Origin: Actinocrinis sp046724665
Lineage (GTDB): Bacteria; Actinomycetota; Actinomycetes; Streptomycetales; Catenulisporaceae
Direction: 5' to 3'
DNA length: 27,070 nt
NCBI GenBank assembly: GCA_046724665.1
Contig: JBKOWZ010000204.1
Location: forward strand, 1-27,070
The translations under genes and the position numbers were made by a program. A model generated the notes under the pieces. It was not told the DNA's origin. It made no database searches and saw only the letters and a list, made by a program, of their open reading frames with translations. Of this stretch, positions 1 to 7,500 are shown piece by piece (positions within the stretch are counted from its first letter, which is position 1; the number at the start of each line of letters is the position of its first letter).

Positions 1-2
1 GC

Positions 3-170
3 CGGGGCCACCCGGCGGGAGAGCAGGACACCGCCGCACAACAAACCACGAAACAACAGCAACAACAGCAACACCAGCAGGACAGCAGCACACGCGACAC
101 AGCCAGGGCCCGCACCAGCAACGGTGACGGGCCCCAGCTGCGTTTGGGGACGGCAACTCGTATTGGATGA
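3..170 (+). CDS. Possible C-terminal end of a Gln-rich protein (partial)
   Basis: An open frame enters from the left edge and stops with TGA at 168-170. It gives 55 residues with a Q/H-rich run and a short polar tail ending in TATRIG. No start is inside the window. Third-position GC is only moderate and another frame is open over the same bases, so this is a weak call. It is listed only because it is the frame that would give a sensible protein end. It may equally be non-coding repeat DNA. Confidence 0.2.
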   Translation, partial: RGHPAGEQDTAAQQTTKQQQQQQHQQDSSTRDTARARTSNGDGPQLRLGTATRIG

Positions 171-346
171 ACCGGCACGGCCCCTCGTGTGTGCACAGCG
201 CGCCAGCATGGGCGTCGGTGGATTCAGTGCTTTCGGGGCTAGTGCGCGGATTGCGCGCGGATTGCAAGGCGCTGGACGCTTTCATGCGGCTGACCAGCAG
301 CGATGCGCGTCTGGAAGTGGTTCATGCGAGCGTAACCCGCTCACGC

Positions 347-352
347 GATACT
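347..352 (+). promoter_or_regulatory. Candidate -10 element of glnA2
   Basis: GATACT lies 66 bases before the glnA2 start codon and resembles an actinobacterial -10 hexamer. I see no good -35 match at 16-18 bases upstream. Its expected start site (about 359) coincides with the left edge of the inverted repeat at 358-383. The assignment is inference from sequence only. Confidence 0.3.
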
Positions 353-357
353 GTGTC

Positions 358-383
358 TGAGTCTGACGTGTCGGTCAGACTCA
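358..383. promoter_or_regulatory. Perfect inverted repeat in the glnA2 leader (operator or hairpin)
   Basis: The arms TGAGTCTGAC and GTCAGACTCA are exact reverse complements separated by six bases (GTGTCG), giving a 26-bp site. It ends 34 bases before the glnA2 ATG and starts where transcription would begin if GATACT at 347-352 is the -10 element. It could be a repressor operator over +1, or an RNA hairpin at the 5' end of the mRNA. No T-run follows, so a simple terminator is unlikely. It does not match the GlnR box pattern (gTnAc-n6-GaAAc). Confidence 0.6.
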
Positions 384-417
384 AGCACGAGAATGCTGAA
401 CCGCTGGAGAGTGGACC

Positions 418-1755
418 ATGGAACGGCAGCAGGAGTTCGTCCTCAGGACGCTTGAGGAGCGGGACATCCGGTTCGTCCGTCTCTGGTTCACCGACGTGCT
501 GGGCTTCCTCAAGTCCGTCGCCGTCGCGCCGGCCGAGTTGGAGCAGGCCTTCGCCGAGGGGATCGGGTTCGACGGGTCGGCCATCGAGGGCTTCGCACGC
601 GTGCACGAGTCCGACATGCTGGTGAAGCCGGACCCTTCGACCTTCCAGATCTTGCCGTGGCGCGCCGAGGCGCCGGGCACGGGGCGGATGTACTGCGACA
701 TCCTTACGCCGGACGGTACGCCGTCGTACGCCGACCCACGGTATGTGCTCAAGCGGGCGCTGGCTCGGGCCGCTGAGAAGGGATTCACCTTCTACACGCA
801 TCCCGAAATCGAGTTCTTCCTGTTCAAGGGGCGGCCCGAGGAAGGCGTCGAGCCGACGCCGGTGGACTCGTCCGGGTACTTTGACCTTACGCCGCACGGG
901 GTAGGGCACGACTTCCGTCGGCAGGCGATCACCCATCTGGAGTCGATGGGGATCTCGGTCGAGTTCAGCCATCACGAGGCGGCCCCCGGGCAGCAGGAGA
1001 TCGACCTGCGGTATGCCGACGCGCTGACCACCGCCGACAACATCATGACCTTCCGGCTCGTGGTGAAGGAGGTCGCGCTTGAGCAGAATGTGTACGCGTC
1101 CTTCATGCCGAAGCCGCTGAACGGCCACCCCGGCTCCGGGATGCACACGCACCTGTCGCTGTTCGAGGGCGATCGCAACGCGTTCAACGAGCCCGGCGCC
1201 GAGTACCAGCTCTCGAAGGTCGGGCGCTCGTTCATCGCGGGCCTGCTGCGGCACGCGGGGGAGATCACCGCCGTCACGAACCAGTGGGTGAACTCGTACA
1301 AGCGGCTCTCCGGCGGCGGCGAGGCGCCCGCGTACATCAGCTGGGGGCACAACAACCGGTCCGCGCTGGTGCGGGTGCCGATGTACAAGCCCGGCAAGAG
1401 CCAGTCCACACGCGTCGAAATGCGGTCGCTGGACAGCGCGTGCAACCCGTACCTCGCCTACGCGGTGCTGCTGGCCGCGGGGATGAAGGGCATCGAGGAG
1501 GGGTACGAGCTGCCGCCCGGTGCCGATGACGACGTGTGGACGCTCACGCGTGCGGAGCGCCGCGCCCTGGGGATCGAGCCGCTGCCCGCGTCGCTGGACG
1601 AAGCCATCCGGTTGATGGAGCGCAGCGAGCTGGTCGCCGAGACGCTCGGCGAGCATGTGTTCGACTTCTTCCTGCGCAACAAGCGGGCCGAGTGGGACGA
1701 GTACCAGCGTCAGGTCACCCCGTTCGAGCTGAGGCGTTATCTTCCGGTTCTGTGA
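418..1755 (+). CDS. glnA2: Glutamine synthetase family protein, GlnA2 type
   Basis: This is a 445-residue member of the glutamine synthetase I family. The N-terminal beta-grasp region carries FDGSAIEGFARVHESDM (51-67). The catalytic core shows HPEIEFF with metal-ligand glutamates (128-134), HHEAAPGQQE (185-194), the GHPGSGMHTH signature (236-245) and NNRSALVRVP. A GGAG ribosome site 8 bases before ATG supports the start. The sequence closely follows Streptomyces GlnA2. As I recall, that protein is reported to gamma-glutamylate polyamines during polyamine use rather than to make glutamine; substrate here is therefore inferred. The segment aligned with the adenylylation loop of classical enzymes reads GYELPP with a tyrosine at 363, but the surrounding NLYDLPPEE is not conserved. 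The gene is followed by a co-directional phosphoesterase after 164 bases. ATP-dependent ligation in the cytoplasm is the expected role. Confidence 0.93.
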   Translation: MERQQEFVLRTLEERDIRFVRLWFTDVLGFLKSVAVAPAELEQAFAEGIGFDGSAIEGFARVHESDMLVKPDPSTFQILPWRAEAPGTGRMYCDILTPDGTPSYADPRYVLKRALARAAEKGFTFYTHPEIEFFLFKGRPEEGVEPTPVDSSGYFDLTPHGVGHDFRRQAITHLESMGISVEFSHHEAAPGQQEIDLRYADALTTADNIMTFRLVVKEVALEQNVYASFMPKPLNGHPGSGMHTHLSLFEGDRNAFNEPGAEYQLSKVGRSFIAGLLRHAGEITAVTNQWVNSYKRLSGGGEAPAYISWGHNNRSALVRVPMYKPGKSQSTRVEMRSLDSACNPYLAYAVLLAAGMKGIEEGYELPPGADDDVWTLTRAERRALGIEPLPASLDEAIRLMERSELVAETLGEHVFDFFLRNKRAEWDEYQRQVTPFELRRYLPVL

Positions 1756-1799
1756 ATCACGGGCCGGTAACGGCCGAGCCACGTTCGAACTCCCCTGAA

Positions 1800-1821
1800 G
1801 TTCACTTCCACGTCACTCGTG
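1800..1821 (+). promoter_or_regulatory. Candidate PHO box upstream of secreted phosphoesterase
   Basis: Two consecutive 11-base units, GTTCACTTCCA and CGTCACTCGTG, resemble the direct repeat units of the Streptomyces PhoP box (GTTCACC-type core). They lie about 100 bases before a gene for a secreted phosphoesterase, a typical phosphate-starvation target. The second unit is degenerate and two units are the minimum, so this is suggestive only. Confidence 0.3.
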
Positions 1822-1919
1822 TGTGTGCGTCAGGTCCGCACACCAGAGCAAGCTCTTACTTCGCAGATCTCGGGAATTGCCGAAGATCGCGGATCTCGGC
1901 ATCCACGCGGAGGGACGAC

Positions 1920-3581
1920 GTGGCAAGACTTCCACGCACCATCAAGCAGATAGGCAAGCGTCCGGCGCTGGTCGCGGGCACCGCCGCGGCGGCCGCGCTG
2001 GGCATTACATTCGCCCTCGCGCAGCCGAGCTGGGGCAGCGGGGGCGCTGTGGAGCCCGCGCAGGCAGGTCACGGCGAGAGTGTGCTGCTGAGCGGCGGCG
2101 GTGACGGGACCGCCACGCCGATCAAGCATCTCGTGGTGATCTTCAACGAGAACGTCTCGTTCGACCACTACTTCGGGACCTACCCGAACGCGACTAACAC
2201 GGACGGCACGAAGTTCGTCGCCAAGAAGAACACCCCGGCGGTGGACGGCCTGACCACGAGCCTGCTGACGAACAACCCGAACGGCGTGAACCCGAAGCGG
2301 CTGAGCAGCTCGCAGCCGCTGACCTGTGACCAGGGCCACGGCTACGGCGCCGAGCAGAAGGCGTACAACAACGGCCTGGTGGACAAGTTCCCGCAGTTCA
2401 CCGGTGTGGAGAGCTGCTCGGCTCCGGACATCGGCCTGCCGGGTCTGGTGATGGACTACTACGACGGCAACACCGTGACCGCGCTGTGGAACTACGCACA
2501 GAACTACGCGATGAGCGACAACTCGTACGACACGGTGTACGGCCCTTCGACCCCCGGTGCGATCAACCTGATCGCGGGTCAGACGCACGGCGGCTACGCC
2601 GTCACCCCCGCGGGCGTGAAGACCACCGACAGCGGCGTCGTCGCCTCGGCCGACGCGAACGGGATCGGGACCGTCGTCAACGACCCCGACCCGGCGTTCG
2701 ACGACTGCGCCAACAACAGCAACCACCTGCTGATGCCCGGCAAGAACATCGGCGACCTGCTCAACGAGAAGAACGTGAGCTGGGGCTGGTTCCAGGGCGG
2801 CTTCACCCCGACCACGCCGGCCACCGCCACGACCAAGGCGGTCTGCGGCGCGTCGCACCCCAACATCGGCGGCGCGGTGGTGAAGGACTACAACCCGCAC
2901 CACGCGCCGTTCCAGTACTACCAGTCGACGGCCAACGTGCACCACACGCTGCCGGCCTCCATCGCGGAGGTCGGACACAACGGCCCGGCAAACCACCAGT
3001 ACGACCTGTCGTACTTCTACCAGGCGGTGAAGGCTGACAACCTGCCGGCGGTCTCCTTCGTCAAGATGGCCAACTACCAGGACGGCCACGCGGGTTACTC
3101 CGACCCGATCGACGAGCAGGAGGGCACCGTCCCGGTGATCAACGCCCTGGAGAAGTCCCGGGACTGGAAGAGCACCGCGATCGTCATCGCCTACGACGAC
3201 TCGGACGGATGGTACGACCACGTCGCCCCGCCGAACGTGAACTCCTCCTCGGACCCGGCCCTGGACGCCCTCAACGGCCCCGGTGCCTGCAACACCCAGT
3301 CGCGGGTGGCGCTCGGCGGCTACCAGGACCGCTGCGGCTACGGCCCGCGCACCCCGCTGCTGGTCATCTCGCCGTACTCGAAGGTCAACTACGTTGACCA
3401 CTCGATCACCGACCAGACCTCCATCCTCAAGTTCATCGAGGACAACTGGCAGACCGGCAGGATTGGCGACAACTCCTTCGACGCCCTGGCCGGTTCGCTG
3501 AACTCGATGTTCGACTTCAGCAAGCGCGAGGCCGACCGGATCATCCTCGACCCGACCAGCGGCGCCGTTCTCTGGGACTAG
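1920..3581 (+). CDS. Secreted phosphoesterase (acid phosphatase / phospholipase C family)
   Basis: This 553-residue protein belongs to the phosphoesterase family that includes bacterial phospholipase C and AcpA acid phosphatase. GTG at 1920 is chosen because GGAGGG ends six bases upstream, while the frame stays open further back into glnA2. A basic N-terminus and an alanine-rich hydrophobic segment (about 15-35) form a Sec signal peptide or anchor; there is no twin-arginine motif. The family signature HLVVIFNENVSFDHYFG (70-86) holds the metal and nucleophile region. Other conserved parts are YGPSTPGAINLIAGQTHG, a YDDSDGWYDHVAPP motif with metal-binding Asp/His, and TPLLVISPYSK near the C-terminus. 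It probably hydrolyses phosphate esters outside the cell. Substrate (phospholipid or phosphomonoester) cannot be told from sequence. A possible PhoP site lies upstream. It ends 68 bases from the convergent tetR gene. Confidence 0.85.
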   Translation: MARLPRTIKQIGKRPALVAGTAAAAALGITFALAQPSWGSGGAVEPAQAGHGESVLLSGGGDGTATPIKHLVVIFNENVSFDHYFGTYPNATNTDGTKFVAKKNTPAVDGLTTSLLTNNPNGVNPKRLSSSQPLTCDQGHGYGAEQKAYNNGLVDKFPQFTGVESCSAPDIGLPGLVMDYYDGNTVTALWNYAQNYAMSDNSYDTVYGPSTPGAINLIAGQTHGGYAVTPAGVKTTDSGVVASADANGIGTVVNDPDPAFDDCANNSNHLLMPGKNIGDLLNEKNVSWGWFQGGFTPTTPATATTKAVCGASHPNIGGAVVKDYNPHHAPFQYYQSTANVHHTLPASIAEVGHNGPANHQYDLSYFYQAVKADNLPAVSFVKMANYQDGHAGYSDPIDEQEGTVPVINALEKSRDWKSTAIVIAYDDSDGWYDHVAPPNVNSSSDPALDALNGPGACNTQSRVALGGYQDRCGYGPRTPLLVISPYSKVNYVDHSITDQTSILKFIEDNWQTGRIGDNSFDALAGSLNSMFDFSKREADRIILDPTSGAVLWD

Positions 3582-3608
3582 TCGGACTGGTCGAACTGGT
3601 GGGATTGG

Positions 3609-3636
3609 TCGGACCGGAGCTTGAGCTCGGGACCGA
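3609..3636. terminator. Imperfect hairpin between convergent phosphoesterase and tetR
   Basis: The 13-base arms TCGGACCGGAGCT (3609-3621) and AGCTCGGGACCGA (3624-3636) pair with two mismatches around a two-base centre. The site lies in the 68-base gap between two converging genes and so could serve both strands. There is no T-run, as is common for actinobacterial terminators. The flanking DNA also repeats TGGTCGGA/TGGTCGAA-like units. Confidence 0.45.
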
Positions 3637-3649
3637 CTGACCCAGCGGT

Positions 3650-4357
3650 TCAGGCGGCGGTCGGCTGGATACCGGCCGCCTGTCTGATCAGCGAGGCCAC
3701 GTAATCGCGCAGTTCCTGCGGCGTGCCGTCCCCCTCCGGAACCATCTGGGGGGCGGCACGCCGCAGCAGTTGCAGGCCGAGCAGGACCGAGTACGCGTAC
3801 ATCATCGACAGCCGGGCCTGCTCGGCGTCCTCTCCGGACTGCTCGCGCATGCGTAGCGAGAACGCCATCCGCTTACTGAGGATGCGGTTGATCGCCGGGC
3901 CGATCACCGGGTGGTCGGCGTTCCAGAGCAACACCATGAAGATCTGCATGTCCCGGTCGGAGTCGGCGACCCAGGCCACCGCGACGCGATGCCGCTCGGA
4001 CGCGTCGGGGATGTGCTCGAGCCTGGCGATCAGCTCGTCGGTCGCCGTCTGCTCCCACTGGTTGACCGCCGCCTCGAGCAGGGCGTTGCGGTCGCGGAAG
4101 TGCCAGTAGAAGGAACCCTTGGTGGCACCGAGCCGTTCGGCCAGCGGCTCGACGGCGACGGCGCGCAGACCGTCGCGGGCGAGGGCGTCGAGTGCCGCCT
4201 CGGTCCAGTCCGCTCGGGTAAGGGTCTTGCGTTCGCGGTGGCGGGCCCGGCCGGAGCGTCCGTGCAGTGGGGCGTGGTCCTGGTCCGCTCGGCCGGGCCG
4301 CTGGGATGGCGCGGCCGGCTGGGGGGTGGGGGCGGAGGCTAGGATGCTGTCGCGCAT
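3650..4357 (-). CDS. TetR family transcriptional regulator
   Basis: This is a 235-residue TetR-type repressor. A 45-residue Pro/Arg-rich lead precedes the DNA-binding domain (about 46-95), with the helix-turn-helix in AERLGATKGSFYWHFRDRNALLEAA. The ligand-binding part is alpha-helical and includes DMQIFMVLLWNADHPVIGPAINRILSKR. ATG at 4357 is preferred because a TACGGT hexamer lies exactly six bases before it and no Shine-Dalgarno is present, which fits a leaderless mRNA. The frame is open further upstream, so a longer form cannot be excluded. It is divergent from glnE (about 180 bases apart) and convergent with the phosphoesterase. No drug pump or enzyme pairs with it in an obvious way, so its ligand and targets are unknown; glnE is only a positional candidate. 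Confidence 0.85.
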   Translation of the reverse strand: MRDSILASAPTPQPAAPSQRPGRADQDHAPLHGRSGRARHRERKTLTRADWTEAALDALARDGLRAVAVEPLAERLGATKGSFYWHFRDRNALLEAAVNQWEQTATDELIARLEHIPDASERHRVAVAWVADSDRDMQIFMVLLWNADHPVIGPAINRILSKRMAFSLRMREQSGEDAEQARLSMMYAYSVLLGLQLLRRAAPQMVPEGDGTPQELRDYVASLIRQAAGIQPTAA

Positions 4358-4363
4358 GGCGTC

Positions 4364-4369
4364 ACCGTA
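4364..4369 (-). promoter_or_regulatory. -10 element predicting leaderless tetR mRNA
   Basis: On the minus strand TACGGT is followed by six bases (GACGCC) and then the ATG of tetR. It matches TAnnnT, and the spacing puts the first transcribed base on the A of ATG. I see no clear -35 element. The same arrangement recurs at three other genes of this window. Confidence 0.5.
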
Positions 4370-4528
4370 GCGCAGCAGAGGGTAACCGCGGGGGTGGCGA
4401 CTCTTTTGAGCGAACTGCATAGGAACCCGCGTCATGGCGCCGTGTCGGGGCGGGTGAGATGCCGTTATCACTCGTCCGGGTGAAGGTAGCGCAGTGGTAA
4501 CGGCGTGACGGTCCGGACGGCGGCCCGA

Positions 4529-4534
4529 TACATT
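4529..4534 (+). promoter_or_regulatory. -10 element predicting leaderless glnE mRNA and deciding its start
   Basis: TACATT is followed by CGTGGG and then GTG at 4541, the same TAnnnT-N6-start layout seen at three other genes here. No ribosome binding site precedes either GTG 4541 or the in-frame GTG 4505. If transcription starts at 4541, the upstream codon cannot be used. Confidence 0.45.
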
Positions 4535-4540
4535 CGTGGG

Positions 4541-7500
4541 GTGGTCGCGGATCGTGAGCGTGAGTCCCAGATCAGCCTGTTGGCTCGGCGGGGGTTCGGT
4601 GACCCGGGGGCCGCGGCGGCGTTGCTGGGCTCGGAGCCGTTCGGCGAACTCGGCCGCAATCCGCTGGTCCTGGACGCGCTGAGCCGGTGCGCGGATCCCG
4701 ATCTGGCGTTGGCGACCCTGGGCCGGCTGCTGGAGGCGAGCCCGGATCCGCAGACGTTGCGCGCGACGCTCGCCTCCTCGATGCCGCTGCGCGACCGGCT
4801 GCTCGGCGTGCTCGGGGTGAGCAGCGCGCTTGGCGACTTCGTGGTCAGGCACCCCGACTCCTGGCACGTACTTGAAGAATTCGAGGTCGAGGACCTGACA
4901 CCCGACGCCGACCGGTTCCGCGCGCTGATGTTCGACGCGGTAGGCGTCACGCAGGCGGGGCCGAACGAACCGCCGGTGGCCGGAATCACAGGATTAGAGG
5001 CGCAGAACGCGCTGCGGATCGCATACCGCAGGGCGCTCTTGGCGCTCACGGCACGGGACGTGGCCGCGTCCGCGGACCTGTCCACAGTGACCGCGGACCT
5101 CGCCGACCTGGCCGGGGCCACGCTGTCGGCGGCACTCGCCGTGGCGCGGGCCGAGGATCCGGCGAGTGCGGCGAAGTGTCGGCTGGCGGTGATTGGCATG
5201 GGCAAGTGCGGCGCGCGTGAACTGAATTACGTGAGTGACGTGGACGTCGTGTTCGTCGCCGAGCCGGTTCGGCCGCAGGACGGTGGCGAGACGGGGGCGG
5301 ACGTGGAGTCAGACGCGGGGTCGGGTGCGGGGTCAGGCACGGGTGTGGAGGCGGACGCGGAGTCGGGCGCGGGACCTGAGACGGCGGCCGGACTGGTGGC
5401 AGGGTCCGCAGCATCGGCGGCAGTAAGGTCGGCGGCATCGCCAGCGGGGGCGGCAGGGCCGGCGGCAAAGCCGGCCGAGGGGGCAGCATCATCGGCATCA
5501 GCAGCTGCACCAACATCAGCGGCTGCACCAGCGTCGCCAACTGCACCGACACCAGCGGCTGCACCAGTATCACCAGCTGCACCAGCATCAGCGGCGACGG
5601 TCGATGACGCCGAGGCGTTGCGCGCGGCGACCCGGTTGGCGTCGCGGATGATGCGGTTGTGTTCGGACAGCACCTCCGAAGGCTCGATCTGGCAGGTTGA
5701 CGCGGGGCTGCGGCCGGAGGGAAAGGCCGGTCCGCTGGTGCGCACGCTGGCCAGCCACGCGGCGTACTACCAGCGATGGGCGAAGACCTGGGAGTTCCAG
5801 GCGCTGCTCAAGGCGCGGCCGGTGGCCGGTGACGAGGCGTTGGGCGCGGCGTATATCGAGATGACGAGCCCGATGGTGTGGTCGGCGGCGGCGCGCGAGC
5901 ACTTCGTGGATGACGTGCAGGCGATGCGGCGGCGCGTGGTGGACCACGCGACCGATGCGTTGCGGCGGGCTCCGGGGTCGATAGCGGTGGACCGTGAGCT
6001 CAAGCTCGGTCCGGGCGGCCTGCGCGACGTCGAGTTCGCGGTGCAACTGCTCCAGCTCGTGCACGGACGGCGCGACGAGACGTTGCGCGTATCCGCGACG
6101 TTGGACGCGCTAGCGGCGCTGGCCGACGGTGGATACGTCGGGCGCGAGGATGGCGCGCACCTCGCGAAGGCGTACCGGTTTCTGCGCATGCTCGAGCACC
6201 GTATCCAGCTGTTCCGGCTCGAGCGAACGCACACGATGCCAGATGACCAGGCAGCGTTGCGCCGGATCGGCCGCTCCATGGGCTGGGCGAAGGACCCGGC
6301 CGGTGAGCTCGGCAAAGCCTGGCGCGCGCATGCGCATGAGGTGCGCAGGCTGCACGAGAAGTTGTTCTATCGGCCGCTGCTGGCTGCCGTGGCCCGGCTG
6401 GACGAAAGCAGCGCGGCGACGGTGCCGAGCGGATCCGGGCCGACCCCGCGACTCTCGGCGGACGCGGCACGAGCCCGGCTCTCGGCGCTTGGGTACGCGA
6501 ACCCGGCTGGTGCGTTGGCGAACATCGAGGCGCTGGCGACCGGGGTGAGCCGACGAGCGGCGATCCAGCGCACGCTGCTACCGGTGATGCTCGGCTGGTT
6601 CGCCGACGCACCCGATCCGGACGCCGGGCTGCTGGCGTTCCGACGGGTGTCGGACGCGCTTGGTGACACGCCCTGGTACCTCAGGTCGTTGCGGGACGAG
6701 GGCGAAGCGGCGTGGCGGCTCGCCCGGGTGCTGTCTTGCGGCGGATACGTGCCCGACCTGCTGCTGCGGGACCCCGAGGCGGTCGCGCTGCTCAGCGATA
6801 CGAGCGCGTTGGTCCCGCGCAGCCGCGCCGCCATCGAGGCGGAGATGATGGCGGTGGTCTATCGGGCGACCAGCGCCGAGCATGCGGTCGCGGCTGTGCG
6901 GGCGATACGGAGACGCGAGCTGTTCCGCATCGTGTCCGCCGACCTGTTGGGGCTGTTGGGAGCGGGGGCTGATGAGCATGATTCGGCTCCGGCCCGCGTG
7001 CGCCCGGCGGTGGGCGGGCCTGCGCCGCACCCAGGTGGACACCCAGTCGGACATCCAGTTGGACACACAGGCGGGAACCTATTCGGGAACGACCCGCTGG
7101 ACGTGCTCGGCCGCGCCTTGACGGACGTCACCGCGGCGACGATCGAGGCGGCGCTCGCGGCCGTGATCGCCTTCCGGGCAGGCGGTACTCCCGGCAGCAC
7201 GTCAGGTACGGCTGGTGCACGTGGTGGTGTAGGTGCGGGCACCGGTTCAGGTGAAGCAGGCGGCGGCGGTGGTGTAGCTAGCGGGGTGCGCGGCGGTGTC
7301 GGCGAGGCCACCAGTCCGGGCGACCCAGGTGGCGGCGAAGGTAGCGGTGGTGCGGCTAGCGGTGCGGGCGAGGCCGCCAGCGCGGGCGACTCGGGTGGTG
7401 GCGAAGGTAGCGGTGGTGCGGCTGGCGGGGCACGCGGAATTGCGGGTGCGGGCACCAGTCCAGGTGGGACGGGCGGCAGTGGTGCAGGTGGCGGTGATAC

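Larger units (their letters stand above)
1..417. other. Window edge and glnA2 upstream region
   Basis: No gene can be called with confidence in these bases. Positions 40-100 are rich in CAA/CAG/AAC triplets. Read on the plus strand from base 3, they give a glutamine-rich stretch (K then six Q, H, two Q) that runs to a TGA at 168-170. This could be the last 55 residues of a protein entering from the left. The same triplets give asparagine/serine runs in another open frame that ends at 360, and leucine runs on the minus strand, so composition alone cannot choose. The decamer GCGCGGATTG occurs twice near 245-275. The interval 171-417 holds the presumed glnA2 promoter and leader, listed separately. 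Confidence 0.3.

Noticed and set aside
332..347. GlnR box upstream of glnA2 (GTAAC at 332-336)
   Set aside because: The first half-site fits, but the second half six bases on reads ACGCG rather than GAAAC.
322..1782. Long minus-strand frame over glnA2
   Set aside because: It is antisense to a gene with full glutamine synthetase motifs and encodes Arg/Val-rich sequence with no recognisable domain.
4505..4540. GTG 4505 as the glnE start
   Set aside because: No ribosome site, and the -10-like TACATT lies downstream of it, which favours GTG 4541; it remains possible.
4483..4560. tRNA-like D-arm sequence (GTAGCGCAGTGGTAAC) upstream of glnE
   Set aside because: No matching acceptor stem, anticodon arm or TTCGA T-loop follows, and the bases run into the glnE coding region.
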